This document shows, one piece after another, positions 21,076 to 21,178 of a stretch of DNA of 21,178 bases; the first letter of the stretch is position 1, and every line of letters begins with the position of its first letter. Origin of the DNA: a virus; the IMG/VR virus record IMGVR_UViG_3300028864_000110, positions 1 to 21,178 of that record. One strand, given 5' to 3'. A model generated the notes under the pieces. That model searched no databases and was not told the origin of the DNA. It saw only the letters and a list, made by a program, of their open reading frames with translations. Both the position numbers and the translations under genes were made by a program.

Positions 21076-21178
21076 ATATAACAAATACAATACAATTTAA
21101 TGAAAGTAAAATGCTTTCTGAACAATCACAGGAATTTCAAACATGGTATAACAAGAATGTAAATGTGTTGATCAATGA
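21072..21178 (+). CDS. Start of another gene (cut by window end)
   Basis: ATG 21072 overlaps the fibre stop (ATGA) and the frame stays open to the window end for 35 codons: MNITNTIQFNESKMLSEQSQ, then EFQTWYNKNVNVLIN. There is too little to identify a family. The coupling to the fibre suggests a fibre chaperone or another tail part. Confidence 0.5.
   Translation, partial: MNITNTIQFNESKMLSEQSQEFQTWYNKNVNVLIN

Noticed and set aside
19864-21178. Diversity-generating retroelement or invertible fibre tip
   Set aside because: No reverse transcriptase, no template/variable repeat pair, and no inverted repeats in the fibre tip within this window.
1-21178. tRNA genes, CRISPR array, insertion sequences, rRNA
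   Set aside because: Nothing with a cloverleaf, regular repeat-spacer structure or transposase was seen; gene density leaves no gap longer than 189 bp.

Overview
The window is most of the late (morphogenesis and lysis) region of a contractile-tailed, Mu-like phage or prophage, almost certainly from a Bacteroidota host. The evidence for the host is the AT-rich DNA, starts preceded by A-rich leaders instead of Shine-Dalgarno motifs, loose TAnnTTTG-like promoter candidates, and many proteins that resemble the Bacteroidetes versions of Mu structural families. Neither the phage ends nor the transposase/early genes are in the window, so Mu-like replication is inferred only from the head genes.

Layout: (1) 1-429, one small plus-strand membrane-anchored protein, closed by a strong hairpin that also ends the facing operon. 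(2) 430-6500, a minus-strand packaging/portal/neck operon. Read in its own direction it runs: small terminase, large terminase, small basic protein, DUF1320 (Mu gp36), DUF935 portal, MuF minor head protein, Mu gpG-like virion morphogenesis protein, and a terminal gp37-like protein. (3) 6501-6689, a divergent promoter region. (4) 6690-10930, a plus-strand capsid and sheath/tube block: protease-scaffold, major capsid protein (MCP), repeat-rich capsid-adjacent protein, DUF2586 sheath, tube, then a strong intrinsic terminator. (5) 11018-15674, tail completion: chaperone with a programmed -1 frameshift, tape measure, DUF6046, gpD-like hub, gpV/gp45-like spike, gp25-like wedge. (6) 15676-17368, a lysis cassette: GH24 endolysin, holin, coiled-coil membrane protein, and a lipoprotein with a second, C-terminal membrane segment (unimolecular-spanin architecture). 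(7) 17409-21178, a tandem LysM-like protein, gpJ- and gpI-like baseplate proteins, a small protein, a tail fibre, and the start of one more gene.

The minus-strand operon supplies packaging and neck parts. The plus-strand operon builds shell, tail, baseplate and fibres and lyses the cell. Compared with Mu, where head and tail genes run in one direction, the packaging/portal genes are split off and divergent, and gp36/gp37-like genes have joined them.

Points most worth follow-up: the MCP begins with a signal-peptide-like hydrophobic stretch; the protease gene has an internal start that could make a separate scaffold; the tail-chaperone frameshift has a slip site, adjacent stop and hairpin; the lysis cassette encodes an apparent u-spanin next to a second spanin-like protein; a perfect 25-bp inverted repeat sits in two gene gaps 7.8 kb apart; and several gene gaps hold 7- or 11-bp tandem repeats just upstream of start codons.
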